A DNA stretch of 64,000 nt, taken from Afipia carboxidovorans OM5 (GTDB lineage: Bacteria > Pseudomonadota > Alphaproteobacteria > Rhizobiales > Xanthobacteraceae). Positions 33,937 through 42,788 of this stretch are shown in pieces. The stretch spans positions 2,294,001-2,358,000 of the forward strand of contig NC_015684.1 of the NCBI RefSeq assembly GCF_000218565.1, written 5' to 3'. The first letter of the stretch is position 1. Every line of letters starts with the position of its first letter. Both the position numbers and the translations under genes were made by a program. The notes below the pieces were generated by a model, which saw only the letters and a list, made by a program, of their open reading frames with translations, was not told the DNA's origin and made no database searches.

Positions 33937-34014
33937 CGGAGCGTGGCGCAGCCCGGTTAGCGCACTAGTCTGGGGGACTAGGGGTCGTGGGTTCAAATCC
34001 CGCCGCTCCGACCA
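33937..34014 (+). tRNA. tRNA-Pro (anticodon GGG)
   Basis: A 78-nt cloverleaf with encoded CCA: acceptor CGGAGCG/CGCTCCG, anticodon stem CTAGT/ACTAG around CTGGGGG (anticodon GGG) and T-loop GTTCAAATC. A run of T follows immediately and serves as its terminator. Its 3' end faces the convergent SGNH acyltransferase gene 42 bases away. Confidence 0.97.
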
Positions 34015-34055
34015 TTTTTTTTGCAAAACCCCGCTTTGGCAACCCACCGCCGCCC

Positions 34056-35993
34056 TCAGCGAGGCGGTGTCTCCTTCCGATACTCCGGCCTGATAACGCT
34101 CGCGTTTCGCGCGATGAAGAATGTCGACGCCGCCGGCGTCAGATGGCCATCGTCGCGGGAAATCGGCAATCCACCGCTGTCGGGAACGGTGATCAGGCAG
34201 CGGTCGCCGTCACATAGTGTTGCGGCCGGTGAAATGAACGTCGCCCCTTCCGCTGTCGCAACATGCCGGACCATCTTCTCCGCCGCAAACGCAGGCACAT
34301 CGAGATAGGCCGAATCCCATTCAGGCATTTTCTCCGTCAAAGCGGGACGGTTGAAGATGCTGAACTGGAAATCCCGCAACGGGATAACCGACGGCGCGAG
34401 CTTCCAGTGCGGAAACTGCCCGATAACAACGATGTGCTGCACGCCGATCGTCTTCAGCCATTCGAGAGTTCGTGTCAGCCTCTCCTCGTTCAGCAACGCA
34501 TAACCGCGCGTACCGTCATAGGCCGACCAGCGCGCCGCAAGGATTACTGTATCCGGACGCAACAGTTCGATCTTCTGCCGCGCGAATGCATTCGCATCGT
34601 TGCAGTAGCGCGGACGCGACGCCACGGCATCCACCATCGGGGCGCAGGCGAATGAAATGTAGCGCGCGAGCCGGAAGTCCTGCCTTTCCTGCTGCAGAGC
34701 GCGCAGGCCAGCGATCAGATGAAATGCATGTGAATCGCCCCAGACCAGAGCGAGCGGCGCACCTGCTGGTCCCTCACCTTCGCATTGCGGAGATGGCCGG
34801 ACATCGACGTCATAACGGCATACATGGGCGTCCTCGGACTCCTTCTCCGTCGTCATCATGCGTTTCTGGATCTCGTGCGGAAAACGATCCAGCAGCCCCT
34901 CCTTCGCGTACACCACGAGGCCAAGGCCGCCGCCAACAGCGAGAACTGCAGCGAGAGAAACAGCTTTCGGCGACAGACGCCCTGCCGAGCGAATCGGACG
35001 CTCAACAAATCTGTAGGTGAGATGCGCAAGAACGCCGGCGGCAAGGATCAAGCCGATCGACATGATGAACGTCGGCTCTTTCTGGAAGCGGATGATGCGT
35101 GCGAAAACGAGAAGCAGCCAGTGCCACAGATAGAGCGGGTAACTAATCAACCCGATATAAACGAGCGCAGGCTGGCTCAGGAAAACGCGGTTCGGCCGCG
35201 CATTCTCACCTGCTGCAATCAGGAGCGTCGCACCCGCCACCGGCAACAGCGCCCACCAGCCGGGAAAGGCCCGGTCGCGATCGATCACGACCATCGCCAC
35301 CGCGAGCAGCAGCAGCCCGACCCAACCGGCCCATTCCCGCTCGAGAACAGGACGTCCGGCACGGGCATGAAGCAGCGCGAGAACAGCGCCCGCTCCCAAT
35401 TCCCAGAAGCGGCTGAACGGCAGGAAGAATGCGGAGACAGGATCATTTCCGCTTTGCACGACATTGACGACGAACGACAGACCAGCGAGCCCAACCGCTA
35501 CCGGGATTGCTGAACGACGCACCGCCAGCATCATCAGGATTAGCGGCCAGACCAGATAGAACTGCTCCTCCACACCGAGCGACCAGATGTGCAGCAGCGG
35601 ATTGAACTCCGCGCTCTGCGCGAAATAATCCTGCTGCAGCCATAATGCGATGTTGGCGACGAAGCCCGCCGATGCCGCAACGTTGAGGCCCAGTGTCCGG
35701 AAGGCATCGGGCAGCATGAACAGAAAGCCCATCCCCAACGCGACGAGCAGGACGAGAATGAGCGCCGGAAAGATGCGCCTGATCCGGCGCCCATAGAATT
35801 GGGCGATGCTGAACCTGTCGGCAGCGATGTCCTGACGGATCAGGCCGGTAATCAGAAAGCCGGAGATGACGAAGAAAACATCGACGCCGACGAAGCCGCC
35901 GGGAAACGCCGATGGAAAATAGTGAAAGCCGATGACGAACAGGACGGCAATGGCGCGCAGGCCGTCAACGTCTCGTCGATAAGGCAATGACAC
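34056..35993 (-). CDS. OafA/YrhL-type O-acyltransferase with SGNH domain
   Basis: A large inner-membrane enzyme of about 645 residues that O-acetylates surface glycans. The N-terminal half is an acyltransferase-3 domain with about ten helices and the conserved DGLRAIAVLFVIGFHYF and GVDVFFVISGFLI segments. The C-terminal half is a periplasmic SGNH hydrolase-like domain with the nucleophile block VWGDSHAFHL and the final Asp-x-x-His in SRDDGHLTPAA. Both catalytic centres look intact. The start is GTG 35993 or TTG 36002, with GTG preferred for spacing from GGGA. The remnant at the left window edge is the same class. Confidence 0.92.
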   Translation of the reverse strand: MSLPYRRDVDGLRAIAVLFVIGFHYFPSAFPGGFVGVDVFFVISGFLITGLIRQDIAADRFSIAQFYGRRIRRIFPALILVLLVALGMGFLFMLPDAFRTLGLNVAASAGFVANIALWLQQDYFAQSAEFNPLLHIWSLGVEEQFYLVWPLILMMLAVRRSAIPVAVGLAGLSFVVNVVQSGNDPVSAFFLPFSRFWELGAGAVLALLHARAGRPVLEREWAGWVGLLLLAVAMVVIDRDRAFPGWWALLPVAGATLLIAAGENARPNRVFLSQPALVYIGLISYPLYLWHWLLLVFARIIRFQKEPTFIMSIGLILAAGVLAHLTYRFVERPIRSAGRLSPKAVSLAAVLAVGGGLGLVVYAKEGLLDRFPHEIQKRMMTTEKESEDAHVCRYDVDVRPSPQCEGEGPAGAPLALVWGDSHAFHLIAGLRALQQERQDFRLARYISFACAPMVDAVASRPRYCNDANAFARQKIELLRPDTVILAARWSAYDGTRGYALLNEERLTRTLEWLKTIGVQHIVVIGQFPHWKLAPSVIPLRDFQFSIFNRPALTEKMPEWDSAYLDVPAFAAEKMVRHVATAEGATFISPAATLCDGDRCLITVPDSGGLPISRDDGHLTPAASTFFIARNASVIRPEYRKETPPR

Positions 35994-36045
35994 GTTGATC
36001 AATCCCGCAAGGCTTAACCGAGCAACGATAGCGTCAGTTGCCCGG

Positions 36046-36795
36046 TCAAGTGTTCATCGCGCGGTCAAGCAGCGCGCGGGCTCCTACGAGATCGTCGAGC
36101 ACAGAACGCAACTTCGCCTGATCGTCCGTATGCAGACTCTTGCGGCGCAGTTCCTGACGCACGCCGGGCGGCGCGTAAGCGTCCGCCCCATTGCTGTGAT
36201 GCGTGGAAGCACGCATGCCGGCCGGGGCCGTCACCGTTGCGACGGGAATCTCCGGCGCGGGCCGCACAGCGCGCGGCGATAATGGGCCGATCCGCTCCGA
36301 CATCGACGGCACGAAGTCCATCGACGGGCCGAGCGGTGGGCTTTCGGTCTCGATCTCGATGTCCTCTGCCTCGTCTTCCTCGTCCGCTTCGTCGAGGCTG
36401 TCCTCGGCCTCATCCTCTTCGGCCTCGAGCACCTCCTCATCCTCGTGATCATCGACATGATCTTCGGAGGTACGGCGCGCGGTGGGCTCGAATGAGGGAC
36501 TCGACAGCGCGGCCGGTGCGAGCGCGGTTTCGTCGAGGTTCTGAACGGCCTTCACGCCATGCTCGCGCAGGATGCGTTGCACGCCACGGATGGTGTAGCC
36601 CTCGCCGTACAGAAGACGACGGATTCCGCGCAGCAGTTCGACGTCGTCAGGCCGGTAGTACCGGCGACCGCCGCTGCGTTTCATCGGCTTGATCTGAACG
36701 AAGCGCGTTTCCCAAAACCGCAGCACATGAGCCGGGATATCGAGATCGTCAGCCACTTCGCTGATGGTCCGAAATGCGTCCGGTGCCTTTTCCAA
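36046..36795 (-). CDS. MerR-family transcriptional regulator
   Basis: A 249-residue DNA-binding protein. The N-terminal MerR winged helix-turn-helix (about 9-78) reads RTISEVADDLDIPAHVLRFWETRF and GRRYYRPDDVELLRGIRRLLYGEGYTI. The remainder is an acidic low-complexity linker (about 115-165, rich in Glu/Asp) and a C-terminal helical segment ending in LDDLVGARALLDRAM. There is no Cys cluster for metals and no known drug-binding domain, so its signal is unknown. The position directly downstream of ihfA on the same strand is conserved in alphaproteobacteria, but the targets cannot be read from this window. Confidence 0.93.
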   Translation of the reverse strand: MEKAPDAFRTISEVADDLDIPAHVLRFWETRFVQIKPMKRSGGRRYYRPDDVELLRGIRRLLYGEGYTIRGVQRILREHGVKAVQNLDETALAPAALSSPSFEPTARRTSEDHVDDHEDEEVLEAEEDEAEDSLDEADEEDEAEDIEIETESPPLGPSMDFVPSMSERIGPLSPRAVRPAPEIPVATVTAPAGMRASTHHSNGADAYAPPGVRQELRRKSLHTDDQAKLRSVLDDLVGARALLDRAMNT

Positions 36796-36915
36796 AAGGC
36801 AAGCCCCCTGTCGAAGTCCCGCGATGAATCACCGTTCCCCGCAAGGGTAACGTGTTTTTGTGATTCCCGGAAATCGATTTGGCGGTGCTGCGTGCGGCCG
36901 CCCGTAACAGGCAGG

Positions 36916-37260
36916 CTAACCGGCAGCGACCTTGGCGACGTCGCCATTCGTCTTGGCAGCGGCGCCGTTATTGATTCGCTGCTTCAGGATGGCCGAGGGC
37001 TTGAACACCATCACCCGGCGCGGAGAGATCGGGACTTCGGTCCCGGTCTTGGGATTACGTCCGATCCGCTCGCCCTTCTTGCGAACCATGAAGGAGCCGA
37101 ACGACGAAAGCTTCACCGTTTCGCCCTTCTCCAGGCAGTCGGTAATCTCTTTCAGAACGAGCTCGACAAAAGCTGCCGACTCCGTCCGCGACAGGCCCAC
37201 CTTTTGGTAAACCGCCTCGCACAAATCGACTCGCGTGACTGTTTTTCCGCTCTCGCTCAT
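36916..37260 (-). CDS. ihfA: Integration host factor subunit alpha
   Basis: A nucleoid protein that bends DNA as a heterodimer with IhfB in promoters, replication and recombination. The 114 residues have the HU/IHF fold, including the signature FGSFMVRKKGERIGRNPKTG and the DNA-intercalating Pro arm region, then FKPSAILKQRI. The alpha subunit is supported by the start TVTRVDLCEAVYQKVGLSRTE. An Ala/Lys-rich C-terminal tail is longer than in enterics. It lies between fabH and the MerR gene on the same strand. Confidence 0.95.
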   Translation of the reverse strand: MSESGKTVTRVDLCEAVYQKVGLSRTESAAFVELVLKEITDCLEKGETVKLSSFGSFMVRKKGERIGRNPKTGTEVPISPRRVMVFKPSAILKQRINNGAAAKTNGDVAKVAAG

Positions 37261-37389
37261 GATCCGACCCCAGCTCCAGCGTGCAAATTATCCTTAAAAA
37301 TAAGAGGTTAGTTGCAACGGGTCAACCATGCTCATACGTGTAACCGCGTGATATTGCGATGCCCGAAAAGCCGGCATTCGAGCTAATTT

Positions 37390-38367
37390 TTACCAGCGCA
37401 GCAGCGCCGAGCCCCAGGTGAACCCCCCGCCCATCGCTTCCAGCATCACGAGATCATTTTTCTTGATGCGTCCGTCGCCAGCCGCTGTCGCAAGCGCGAG
37501 CGGAATGGACGCCGCCGACGTATTGCCGTGCTGGTCGACCGTCAGCACCACCTTTTCCGGCGCGATATCGAGCTTTCTCGCGGAGGCATCAATGATCCGC
37601 TTGTTGGCCTGATGCGGAACCAGCCAGTCGATGTCCTGCGCGGTCGTTCCCGTGGCCGCGAAAGCATCGACGATCACGTCCGTAATCATGCCAACGGCAT
37701 GCTTGAATACTTCGCGGCCTTCCATGCGCAGATGGCCAACGGTCTGGGTCGTCGAAGGCCCACCGTCGACATAGAGCTTGTCTTTATGACGACCATCTGA
37801 GCGCAGATGTGTGGTGAGAATCCCCCTGTCCGCGCTGGTTCCGGGCTGTTGTTGTGCTTCAAGCACCACCGCGCCGGCGCCATCGCCAAACAGCACGCAG
37901 GTGCCGCGATCGGTCCAGTCGAGAATGCGGGAGAAGGTCTCCGCGCCGATCACCAGCGCACGCTTGTAAGCACCGCTTTTGAGAAAATTGTCCGCCGCTG
38001 CGAGCGCAAAAATAAAGCCGCTGCATACGGCCTGAATATCGAACGCCGCGCCATGATGAATGCCGAGGCCGTTCTGAACCTGCACCGCCGTCGCCGGAAA
38101 GGTATGGTCCGGCGTCGAGGTCGCAAGCACGATCAAGTCGATCGATTGGGCATCGATCTTGGCATTGGCAATCGCCGCCTGCGCCGCCTTGAGGCCGAGA
38201 TGCGAGGTGAACTCGCCTTCCGCCGCGATATGGCGCTGGCGAATGCCGGTGCGCTGAACGATCCATTCGTCCGAGGTATCGACCATGCCTGCCAATTCGG
38301 CATTGGTCATCACGCGCTCGGGCAGGTATGCACCGTAGCCGATCACAACCGAACGCATCACACTCAC
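37390..38367 (-). CDS. fabH: 3-oxoacyl-ACP synthase III (KASIII)
   Basis: Starts fatty acid synthesis by condensing acetyl-CoA with malonyl-ACP. The 325-residue thiolase-fold enzyme has the complete triad: Cys in IQAVCSGFIFAL near 113, His in VPHQANKRI near 253 and Asn in HGNTSAASI near 283. The start is GTG at 38365-38367, which has GGAGG seven bases upstream and overlaps the plsX stop by three bases; the downstream ATG at 38358 would be 16 bases from that site. It is the last gene of the DUF177-plsX-fabH lipid run. Confidence 0.97.
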   Translation of the reverse strand: MSVMRSVVIGYGAYLPERVMTNAELAGMVDTSDEWIVQRTGIRQRHIAAEGEFTSHLGLKAAQAAIANAKIDAQSIDLIVLATSTPDHTFPATAVQVQNGLGIHHGAAFDIQAVCSGFIFALAAADNFLKSGAYKRALVIGAETFSRILDWTDRGTCVLFGDGAGAVVLEAQQQPGTSADRGILTTHLRSDGRHKDKLYVDGGPSTTQTVGHLRMEGREVFKHAVGMITDVIVDAFAATGTTAQDIDWLVPHQANKRIIDASARKLDIAPEKVVLTVDQHGNTSAASIPLALATAAGDGRIKKNDLVMLEAMGGGFTWGSALLRW

Positions 38368-39425
38368 GAAACAGCCTCCTGCGCGGTCGGCATGCGAGTG
38401 AGCGATCCGCCGTCACGGTTGAAAGTTTGATTGATCTTTGTCAGGAGATCGTAGCGGACCATCTCATAGCCAACATCCACGGCCGACGCAAAGCCCTCGG
38501 CGTCGGTGCCGCCATGGCTTTTGATGACCACGCCATTGAGGCCGAGAAACACCCCACCATTGACCTTGCGGGGATCCATCTTGTCCCGCAGCGCCTTGAA
38601 GGCGCTTTTGGCGAACAGGTAACCGATCTTAGAGCGCCAGGTCCGGCTCATCGCGCTGCGCAGATATTCCGCAATCTGACGAGCGGTCCCCTCAGCGGTC
38701 TTGAGCGCAATGTTGCCGGAGAAGCCCTCGGTGACGATGACGTCCGCCGCTCCCTTGCCGATGCCGTCGCCCTCCACGAAGCCGATGAATTCGAGCTCCG
38801 GCAGGTCCATGGAACGCAGCAGCTCGGCCGCCTCCTTCACCTCCTCGACGCCCTTGACCTCCTCGACCCCGATATTGAGGAGCCCCACCGTCGGCCGTTC
38901 GATATCGAACAGCACCCGGGCCATCGCGCTGCCCATGATCGCGAGCGAGGCGAGATGGCGGGCATCAGCTCCGATCGAGGCGCCGACGTCGAGCACCACC
39001 GACTCGCTGCGGATGGTCGGCCAGACGCAGGCGATCGCCGGGCGATCGATCCCCGGCAGCATCCGCAGATTGAAGCGCGACATCGCCATCAGAGCGCCGG
39101 TGTTGCCGGCTGAAACCGCAACGTCCGCCTCGCCTTTGCGGACGGCATCGAGCGCCAGCCACATCGAGGAGGTCTTGCGGCCACGCCGCAGCGCCTGGCT
39201 CGGCTTCTCCTCCATGGTGATCGCGACATCGGTATGGACTACGCGCGAGACCGCCTTCATCGCCGGGTGTTTGTCGAGCTGGCGATTGATCGCGGCGCTG
39301 TCGCCGAACAGGATGAATTCCGTGTCGGGATGGCGGGTCAACGAAATCCCTGCACCCGGAACCACCACGGAAGGACCGAAATCACCGCCCATGGCATCGA
39401 GCGCAATACGAACCTTCTGGGCCAT
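38364..39425 (-). CDS. plsX: Phosphate acyltransferase PlsX
   Basis: Converts acyl-ACP to acyl-phosphate, the acyl donor for PlsY in phospholipid synthesis; a peripheral membrane enzyme. The 353-residue product has the family pattern: VRIALDAMGGDFGPSVVVPGA at the start, SAGNTGALMAMSRF and DGIGKGAADVIVTEGFSGNIALK in the middle, and GLNGVVIKSHGGTDAEGF near the end. The ATG is at 39423-39425. Its stop overlaps the fabH start, giving translational coupling of two successive lipid enzymes. Confidence 0.97.
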   Translation of the reverse strand: MAQKVRIALDAMGGDFGPSVVVPGAGISLTRHPDTEFILFGDSAAINRQLDKHPAMKAVSRVVHTDVAITMEEKPSQALRRGRKTSSMWLALDAVRKGEADVAVSAGNTGALMAMSRFNLRMLPGIDRPAIACVWPTIRSESVVLDVGASIGADARHLASLAIMGSAMARVLFDIERPTVGLLNIGVEEVKGVEEVKEAAELLRSMDLPELEFIGFVEGDGIGKGAADVIVTEGFSGNIALKTAEGTARQIAEYLRSAMSRTWRSKIGYLFAKSAFKALRDKMDPRKVNGGVFLGLNGVVIKSHGGTDAEGFASAVDVGYEMVRYDLLTKINQTFNRDGGSLTRMPTAQEAVS

Positions 39426-39609
39426 GGCCGATGTCAGAACCTGATTGGGCAGCGACCCCGATGAGCCTTCAGCGGATCGGGACGCAAGCTATGATTGGCA
39501 ATGCGAAACGGCCGGTGAGGGTGATCATACCGCCGTCCCTCAACAATAGCCGGTTCAGAAGCCGATACAATATCTTGCCCGGCCTGTCTCGTTTCTCGAA
39601 CGGCGTGAA

Positions 39610-40200
39610 TCAGCCCTTTTTGGATTTTTTCGGTCCCCTGCCCGGCGGCTCCTGCAGGGCCTTGAGAGCCGCAAAGGGGTGATCCTCGGGGCTGGCGGCC
39701 TCCGCGGCCGGCTCAAACGCTACCCCCGGCTTGCGCGGATAAGGGTCGATCCCGAGAAACAGGATGTCGGTCGCAAGGCGGCCGAGATCGATCGTGCCAT
39801 TGACGATGAGTTCCGGCGGATCCGGCTCCTCGCCGTCGATATCGACCCGTGGCTTCGCCGCAGCAGCCGTATCCGGCTCGGCAAAGATCACCTCGACGTC
39901 CTCATCGATCCGGCTTTCGAGCGGTTCCAGCGTGACCACACATTCCTGCCCGACGAGCCCACTGACATGGCCCCGCGTCTCGATGCCTCCGCCCCGGACG
40001 TGGGTGAGGTGGAAGTCCGCCTTAGCCTCCAGAACCTCCCGCAGCCCCGCAACCTCGGCGAGCGCCGCGCGCTCCCCCACATCGGCCGCAAACGTCACAT
40101 GCATGCCGGCCGCCGGAATCTGTGCCACCACCACCGGATGGCTCCAGGGGTTATTGCGAGAAGAAGGGGTATTCCGAAAGGATTCGTGCCTCTCGCTCAT
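39610..40200 (-). CDS. DUF177 (YceD) family protein
   Basis: A 196-residue DUF177 member. Relatives affect 23S rRNA and ribosome biogenesis in other bacteria and plants and usually sit next to rpmF and plsX. The family part covers HVTHVRGGGIETRGHVSGLVGQECVVTLEP and LELIVNGTIDLGRLATDILFLGIDPYPRKPG, and the protein ends in a basic low-complexity tail with RGPKKSKKG. The gene for L32 (rpmF) is not between it and plsX; that 184-base space holds no gene that I can see. Its ATG overlaps the upstream chaperone stop by four bases (ATGA). Confidence 0.9.
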   Translation of the reverse strand: MSERHESFRNTPSSRNNPWSHPVVVAQIPAAGMHVTFAADVGERAALAEVAGLREVLEAKADFHLTHVRGGGIETRGHVSGLVGQECVVTLEPLESRIDEDVEVIFAEPDTAAAAKPRVDIDGEEPDPPELIVNGTIDLGRLATDILFLGIDPYPRKPGVAFEPAAEAASPEDHPFAALKALQEPPGRGPKKSKKG

Positions 40201-40742
40201 GCCGTCACCTTACTGTCTGGCGCATTGGGGGCCGGAAATTTCCATTTGCCGGCGGCGAAGGCTGCGGGCGCGACGCCGGCGAGCCCGGTCAGCGTCTGCG
40301 CCACATAGGCAGCCAGCCGCTCCGCCCCTGCGGCGTTGGCCTCGTTGAAGATATTACGATCGAGCGCGATGGCGAGTTGCGCTTCCCCGGCCTCGACCGC
40401 GGCATCATAGGCTGCCGAGCGGCCATAGAAGGCCTCGCCGAACTTGCGCATCCGTTTCGGGACCGTGAGGTCGCCGACCCCCATTTCCCGCAGATTGTCA
40501 TCCATATCGCCGCAGAAACGGTCGAACAGTGCCTGAGACGCCCCCTCTCCGCCCGGCACGCTCCGAAGCAGCCGCAGCACCATCCAGAGATGCAGCAGGA
40601 CCATGTCGAAGCGGCCACTGACGGTGTCCGGGACACCATACCCGGCATAGAATACGGGTTGGCGGGCCTGCGTCACGATCATGCCATAGATGGCTTCGAT
40701 GGTGCGTTGCGATGAGGTCGATTTCCTGAGGAATGAGAACAT
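40197..40742 (-). CDS. Ubiquinol-cytochrome c chaperone (CBP3-like)
   Basis: A 181-residue assembly factor of the CBP3/UQCC1 family that helps build the cytochrome bc1 complex by binding nascent cytochrome b. The family pattern is an N-terminal helix, YGMIVTQARQPVFYAGYGVPDTVSGRFDMVLLH and DMDDNLREMGVGDLTVPKRMRKFGEAFYGR. It is divergent from bamE, a conserved arrangement, and translationally coupled to the DUF177 gene. Confidence 0.93.
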   Translation of the reverse strand: MFSFLRKSTSSQRTIEAIYGMIVTQARQPVFYAGYGVPDTVSGRFDMVLLHLWMVLRLLRSVPGGEGASQALFDRFCGDMDDNLREMGVGDLTVPKRMRKFGEAFYGRSAAYDAAVEAGEAQLAIALDRNIFNEANAAGAERLAAYVAQTLTGLAGVAPAAFAAGKWKFPAPNAPDSKVTA

Positions 40743-40867
40743 CGTTCGATCCGTTATCAGCCCATCGGGCCGGGCCCGCGTTCCATGGTTGCATTGGGGC
40801 GTGCCGCCGGGTACGTCAACCGCTCCGGCGATGCAAGAACCTCACGAGATAAAGGCCTCCGCCTGAC

Positions 40868-41344
40868 ATGACGTTTCGTGTCCCCTTCCCGTCTTTCCGC
40901 ACCCCCCGCCTGAAGGCAGGCGCCGTCCGCGGCGCGCTCACCGCGCTCGCTTTCGGCATCGTACTCGCCGGATGCACCGGCGAGCAGTTCCAGCGGGGCT
41001 ACATCCTGCCGCCGGGCGCTCTGGAGCAAATCCAGATCGGCGCGAGCCAGGATCAGGTGCTGGTGGTGCTCGGCACGCCATCGACAGTCGCGACGCTCGA
41101 CGGCGACGTGTTCTACTACATCTCCCAGCGCACGGAGCGTAAGGTCGCCTTCATGCACCAGCAGGTGATCGACCAGCGCGTGATCGCCGTTTATTTCGAC
41201 AAGAACCGCATGGTACGGCGCGTGGCGAATTACGGCCTGAAGGACGGCAAGATCTTCGACTTCATCAGCCGCACCACACCGACGAGCGGTCAGGAGATCA
41301 GCTATCTCACGCCGCTCTTCAAGCTCTTGAGCTTCCGCGACTAA
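40868..41344 (+). CDS. bamE: Outer-membrane assembly lipoprotein BamE (SmpA/OmlA)
   Basis: A component of the BAM complex that inserts beta-barrel proteins in the outer membrane. The 158-residue product has a lipoprotein signal ending in the lipobox VLAGC (Cys about residue 36). The mature part has the BamE fold with the IQIGASQDQVLVVLGTPS and DVFYYISQRTERKVAF segments. The signal region is slightly longer than in enterics. It faces the CBP3-like chaperone gene and is followed by a bidirectional terminator. Confidence 0.95.
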   Translation: MTFRVPFPSFRTPRLKAGAVRGALTALAFGIVLAGCTGEQFQRGYILPPGALEQIQIGASQDQVLVVLGTPSTVATLDGDVFYYISQRTERKVAFMHQQVIDQRVIAVYFDKNRMVRRVANYGLKDGKIFDFISRTTPTSGQEISYLTPLFKLLSFRD

Positions 41345-41369
41345 ACCCGGCAGGCAGACTAGTTTCTAA

Positions 41370-41402
41370 AAACGGCGCGCCCAGCAATCTGGCGCGCCGT
41401 TT
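41370..41402. terminator. Bidirectional terminator between bamE and the XRE gene
   Basis: A 12-bp perfect hairpin (AAACGGCGCGCC / GGCGCGCCGTTT, loop of nine) with A/T tails on both sides lies between two convergent genes. Confidence 0.8.
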
Positions 41403-41437
41403 CGGTTCCCGCGTGAAGCGGAAGTCTCAGCGAAAAC

Positions 41438-42007
41438 TCAGCTGCGTCCGCCAACATTGTTGATGACGATGAAGAAGACGGCAGGCTCGCTATCCGAGGG
41501 ATTGTCGAACCGATGAGACACATGGGCGCGATAGAAGATCGCGTCACCTGCTTTCAAATCGTATTTCTCATCTCCGAGCTGTAAGCCCAATCGGCCCGAG
41601 GCCACCGTGAGCGTCTCCTCCACCCCTGCGCGATGTGGCGGAAACGTACCGGAGCTTTGCAAAGGCGGCAGCACGTTGACGACGAAATCGACGCCCGAGT
41701 TCTGAGATGCAAGCGGAGACAGCGACCGCCGCTCAAAACCAGTGGTCGGGACCCGAAAGACGGCCTGCTCGGCACGGGGCATGACCACCACATCGCCGCT
41801 GAGTTCTTCTCCACCCACCAGTTGCGAGATGCTGATCCCGAAGCCCTCCGCAAGCTTGCCGAGCACCGTCGCGGTCGGCGAGGTCAACCCGCGCTCGATC
41901 TTCGACAGCATCGACTTGCTCACACCAGTCTTGTCCGCAGCCTCGCGGAGCGACCAGCGCCTGCCTTCTCGTAATTCCTTGAACCTGGTCGCGAGAACAG
42001 CAGTCAT
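41438..42007 (-). CDS. XRE-family regulator with C-terminal cupin sensor
   Basis: A 189-residue transcription factor of the HTH-cupin type. Residues about 6-60 form the XRE helix-turn-helix (WSLREAADKTGVSKSMLSKIERG). Residues about 105-185 form a small cupin, seen in FPPHRAGVEETLTVASGRLGLQLGDE and the AIFYRAHVSHRFDN block, where His/Glu could bind a metal or small ligand. I chose ATG at 42005-42007 since it has GAGG eight bases upstream; ATG 42037 adds ten residues. It is divergent from the DUF1185 gene. A perfect dyad in the space between is the obvious binding site, so autoregulation and control of that gene are likely. The ligand is unknown. Confidence 0.92.
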   Translation of the reverse strand: MTAVLATRFKELREGRRWSLREAADKTGVSKSMLSKIERGLTSPTATVLGKLAEGFGISISQLVGGEELSGDVVVMPRAEQAVFRVPTTGFERRSLSPLASQNSGVDFVVNVLPPLQSSGTFPPHRAGVEETLTVASGRLGLQLGDEKYDLKAGDAIFYRAHVSHRFDNPSDSEPAVFFIVINNVGGRS

Positions 42008-42104
42008 TTCAAAGGCCTCATCACCAATCTGCAGCAACGTCTCTACTTATCGCCTCCTCCGCGCCTACGACCAGCATTCTCCCAACGTCAAAATTCGAGA
42101 ATCG

Positions 42105-42136
42105 TTGACAAAAGTGGACATAATGTCCACCATAGA
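42105..42136 (+). promoter_or_regulatory. XRE operator and promoter of the DUF1185 gene
   Basis: GTGGACA-TAA-TGTCCAC (42114-42130) is a perfect 7-bp inverted repeat. A further half-site GAGGACA follows at about 42136. A perfect -35 TTGACA lies at 42105-42110 directly in front, and the best -10 would be CACCAT at 42128-42133, so the dyad occupies the promoter spacer, as in repression. The operator is well supported by symmetry and position; the -10 box is weak. Confidence 0.6.
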
Positions 42137-42176
42137 GGACAAATACCACTAAACATAACTAAGGAGGAGCGTCGCC

Positions 42177-42716
42177 ATGGCTATATCGATCCGCAAGATC
42201 TGCGCATTTCAGGAAGAAGTTAACTACGACCAACGTCCCCTCTCCAAGCCGTTCCGGCACGTCATCGTGGCCGCCGTCATCAAGAATCCTTGGGCCGGAC
42301 GCGGGTATGTCGAAGACCTCAAGCCGCTGATCGAAGAGACCGCGGCACCGCTCGGCGAGCTTCTCGCCTCGCGCGCGGTAGCCATCATGGGCGGCGCCGA
42401 CAAGGTCGAAGCCTTCGGCAAAGCCGCCGCCGTCGGCACCGCCGGCGAATACGAGCACGCCAACGCCCTCATTCACACCACGCTGTTTGGCGACCCCTGC
42501 CGCAAATCGATCAACGGTTCGGCGTGGATGGTCGGCAACCAGAAGATTTCACCTGTCGGCCTGACGCTGGAATTGCCAATGGCGCACAAGGTCGACGCCA
42601 AGAACCAGAACTATTACCACACCATTTCCCTCTCCATTCCCGACGCGCCTCATCCGGACGAGATCGTCGTTGCGGTCGGAATGGCATCCGGCACGCGCCC
42701 GCACGCCCGCATCTAA
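42177..42716 (+). CDS. DUF1185 / amino acid synthesis family protein
   Basis: A 179-residue protein of the DUF1185 (amino acid synthesis) family, whose members are homooligomeric and sit near amidase, hydantoin or transporter genes. The reaction is not established. Family blocks are the N-terminal RHVIVAAVIKNPWAGRGYVEDL, AVAIMGGADKVEAFGKAAAVGTAGEYEHANALIHT and the C-terminal PDEIVVAVGMASGTRPHARI. No signal peptide is present. The ATG follows AAGGAGGAG. It is controlled from the XRE operator and followed by an MFS transporter after 209 bases that contain a structured element. A small-substrate catabolic role is inferred from this context only. Confidence 0.88.
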   Translation: MAISIRKICAFQEEVNYDQRPLSKPFRHVIVAAVIKNPWAGRGYVEDLKPLIEETAAPLGELLASRAVAIMGGADKVEAFGKAAAVGTAGEYEHANALIHTTLFGDPCRKSINGSAWMVGNQKISPVGLTLELPMAHKVDAKNQNYYHTISLSIPDAPHPDEIVVAVGMASGTRPHARI

Positions 42717-42788
42717 CACAAGCTGCACTGAAGACTGGCCGGCGCGATCCGGGCCTGACCTCTAACGGATCACGCCGACCAAGAGAGA

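Noticed and set aside
39426..39609. rpmF (ribosomal protein L32) between DUF177 and plsX
   Set aside because: No short basic open frame with the L32 Cys pattern occurs in this 184-base gap on either strand.
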